Assembly: GCA_021804315.1 (NCBI GenBank)
Contig: JAJZHX010000005.1
Coordinates: 1-13,558, forward strand
Source of the DNA: a bacterium
GTDB lineage: Bacteria; Patescibacteriota; Saccharimonadia; Saccharimonadales; UBA4665
Reading direction: 5' to 3'
DNA: 13,558 nt
Part shown: one piece after another, positions 13,441 through 13,558 of the stretch
Layout: each line of letters starts with the position of its first letter
How positions within the stretch are numbered: position 1 is the first letter of the stretch
Made by a program: the position numbers and the translations under genes
Notes under the pieces: generated by a model
The model's database searches: none
Told to the model about the DNA's origin: nothing
What the model saw: the letters and a program-made list of their open reading frames with translations, nothing else

Positions 13441-13558
13441 ATGGCTTTTGTAATACGATACAGCGAAGAAAAGAACGAATTGCTAAGAGCCACAAGAGGA
13501 ATATGCTTCGATGATATTCTTGACCAAATTGAAAAAGGCGAACTGCTTGATGACAAAC
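13441..13558 (+). CDS. N-terminal part of a probable BrnT-like toxin, cut by window edge
   Basis: The ATG at 13441 opens 39 codons to the window end. The sequence FVIRYSEEKNELLRATRGI (3-21) followed by CFDDILDQIEKGELLDD matches the N-terminal pattern of small RelE-fold toxins of the BrnT type (F.wdeeKNe.n...RGi.Fedvi.ai..G.l...). These are ribosome-independent RNases usually paired with a following antitoxin gene, which would lie beyond the window. There is no Shine-Dalgarno; a promoter with a very short or absent leader precedes it. The family call rests on 39 residues, so a related DUF of similar start is possible. Confidence 0.55.
   Translation, partial: MAFVIRYSEEKNELLRATRGICFDDILDQIEKGELLDDK

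Noticed and set aside
13371-13556. Minus-strand ORF of 61 codons at the right edge
   Set aside because: It is antisense to the BrnT-like gene, which has a promoter and a recognisable N-terminus.
1-13558. CRISPR array, tRNA, rRNA or tmRNA
   Set aside because: No regularly spaced repeats, T-loop/acceptor patterns or conserved rRNA segments were found by eye; a covariance-model scan was not possible here.

Overview
The window looks like a chromosomal piece of a small-genome bacterium, most likely a Patescibacteria/CPR member and possibly a Saccharibacterium. This is inference from the LCP-protein signature, a pair of small DUF5674-type genes, short poorly characterised secreted proteins and AT-rich DNA. 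TGA is used as a normal stop (for example at 2760-2762, 7856-7858 and 13388-13390), so the UGA=Gly code of Gracilibacteria/Absconditabacteria is not in use. No rRNA, tRNA or CRISPR array was recognised.

Left part (1-4442): a secreted FG-GAP beta-propeller protein runs off the left edge on the minus strand. A 0.9-kb stretch without a convincing gene follows, then a tightly coupled plus-strand pair (a DUF5674 protein and a small helical partner), another gene-poor stretch, and a secreted 186-residue protein of unknown family on the minus strand.

Middle (4443-8695): minus-strand genes for a LytR-CpsA-Psr (LCP) cell-wall glycopolymer ligase and a class II CPD photolyase, then a plus-strand standalone CdiA-CT-like PD-(D/E)XK nuclease. 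The nuclease is flanked by two 40-nt hairpin elements of the same design (7422-7461 and 7893-7932), each ending in an oligo-T tract. The 0.8 kb after it holds a short DUF2321-like zinc-knuckle ORF that looks broken, and a possible frameshifted membrane-peptide remnant.

Right part (8696-13558): a P-type IIIA proton-pumping ATPase, convergent with a LURP-one/scramblase-like (tubby-fold) protein. The latter is divergent from a membrane-anchored extracytoplasmic protein, and both of these have extended -10 promoters. Next comes an IS481-like insertion sequence of about 1 kb whose left terminal repeat can fold over the transposase ribosome-binding site. The window ends in the first 39 codons of a probable BrnT-like toxin.

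The envelope theme is strong: adhesin-like propeller, LCP ligase, proton pump, tubby-like protein and anchored proteins. The most unusual local arrangement is the nuclease with its paired hairpin elements.
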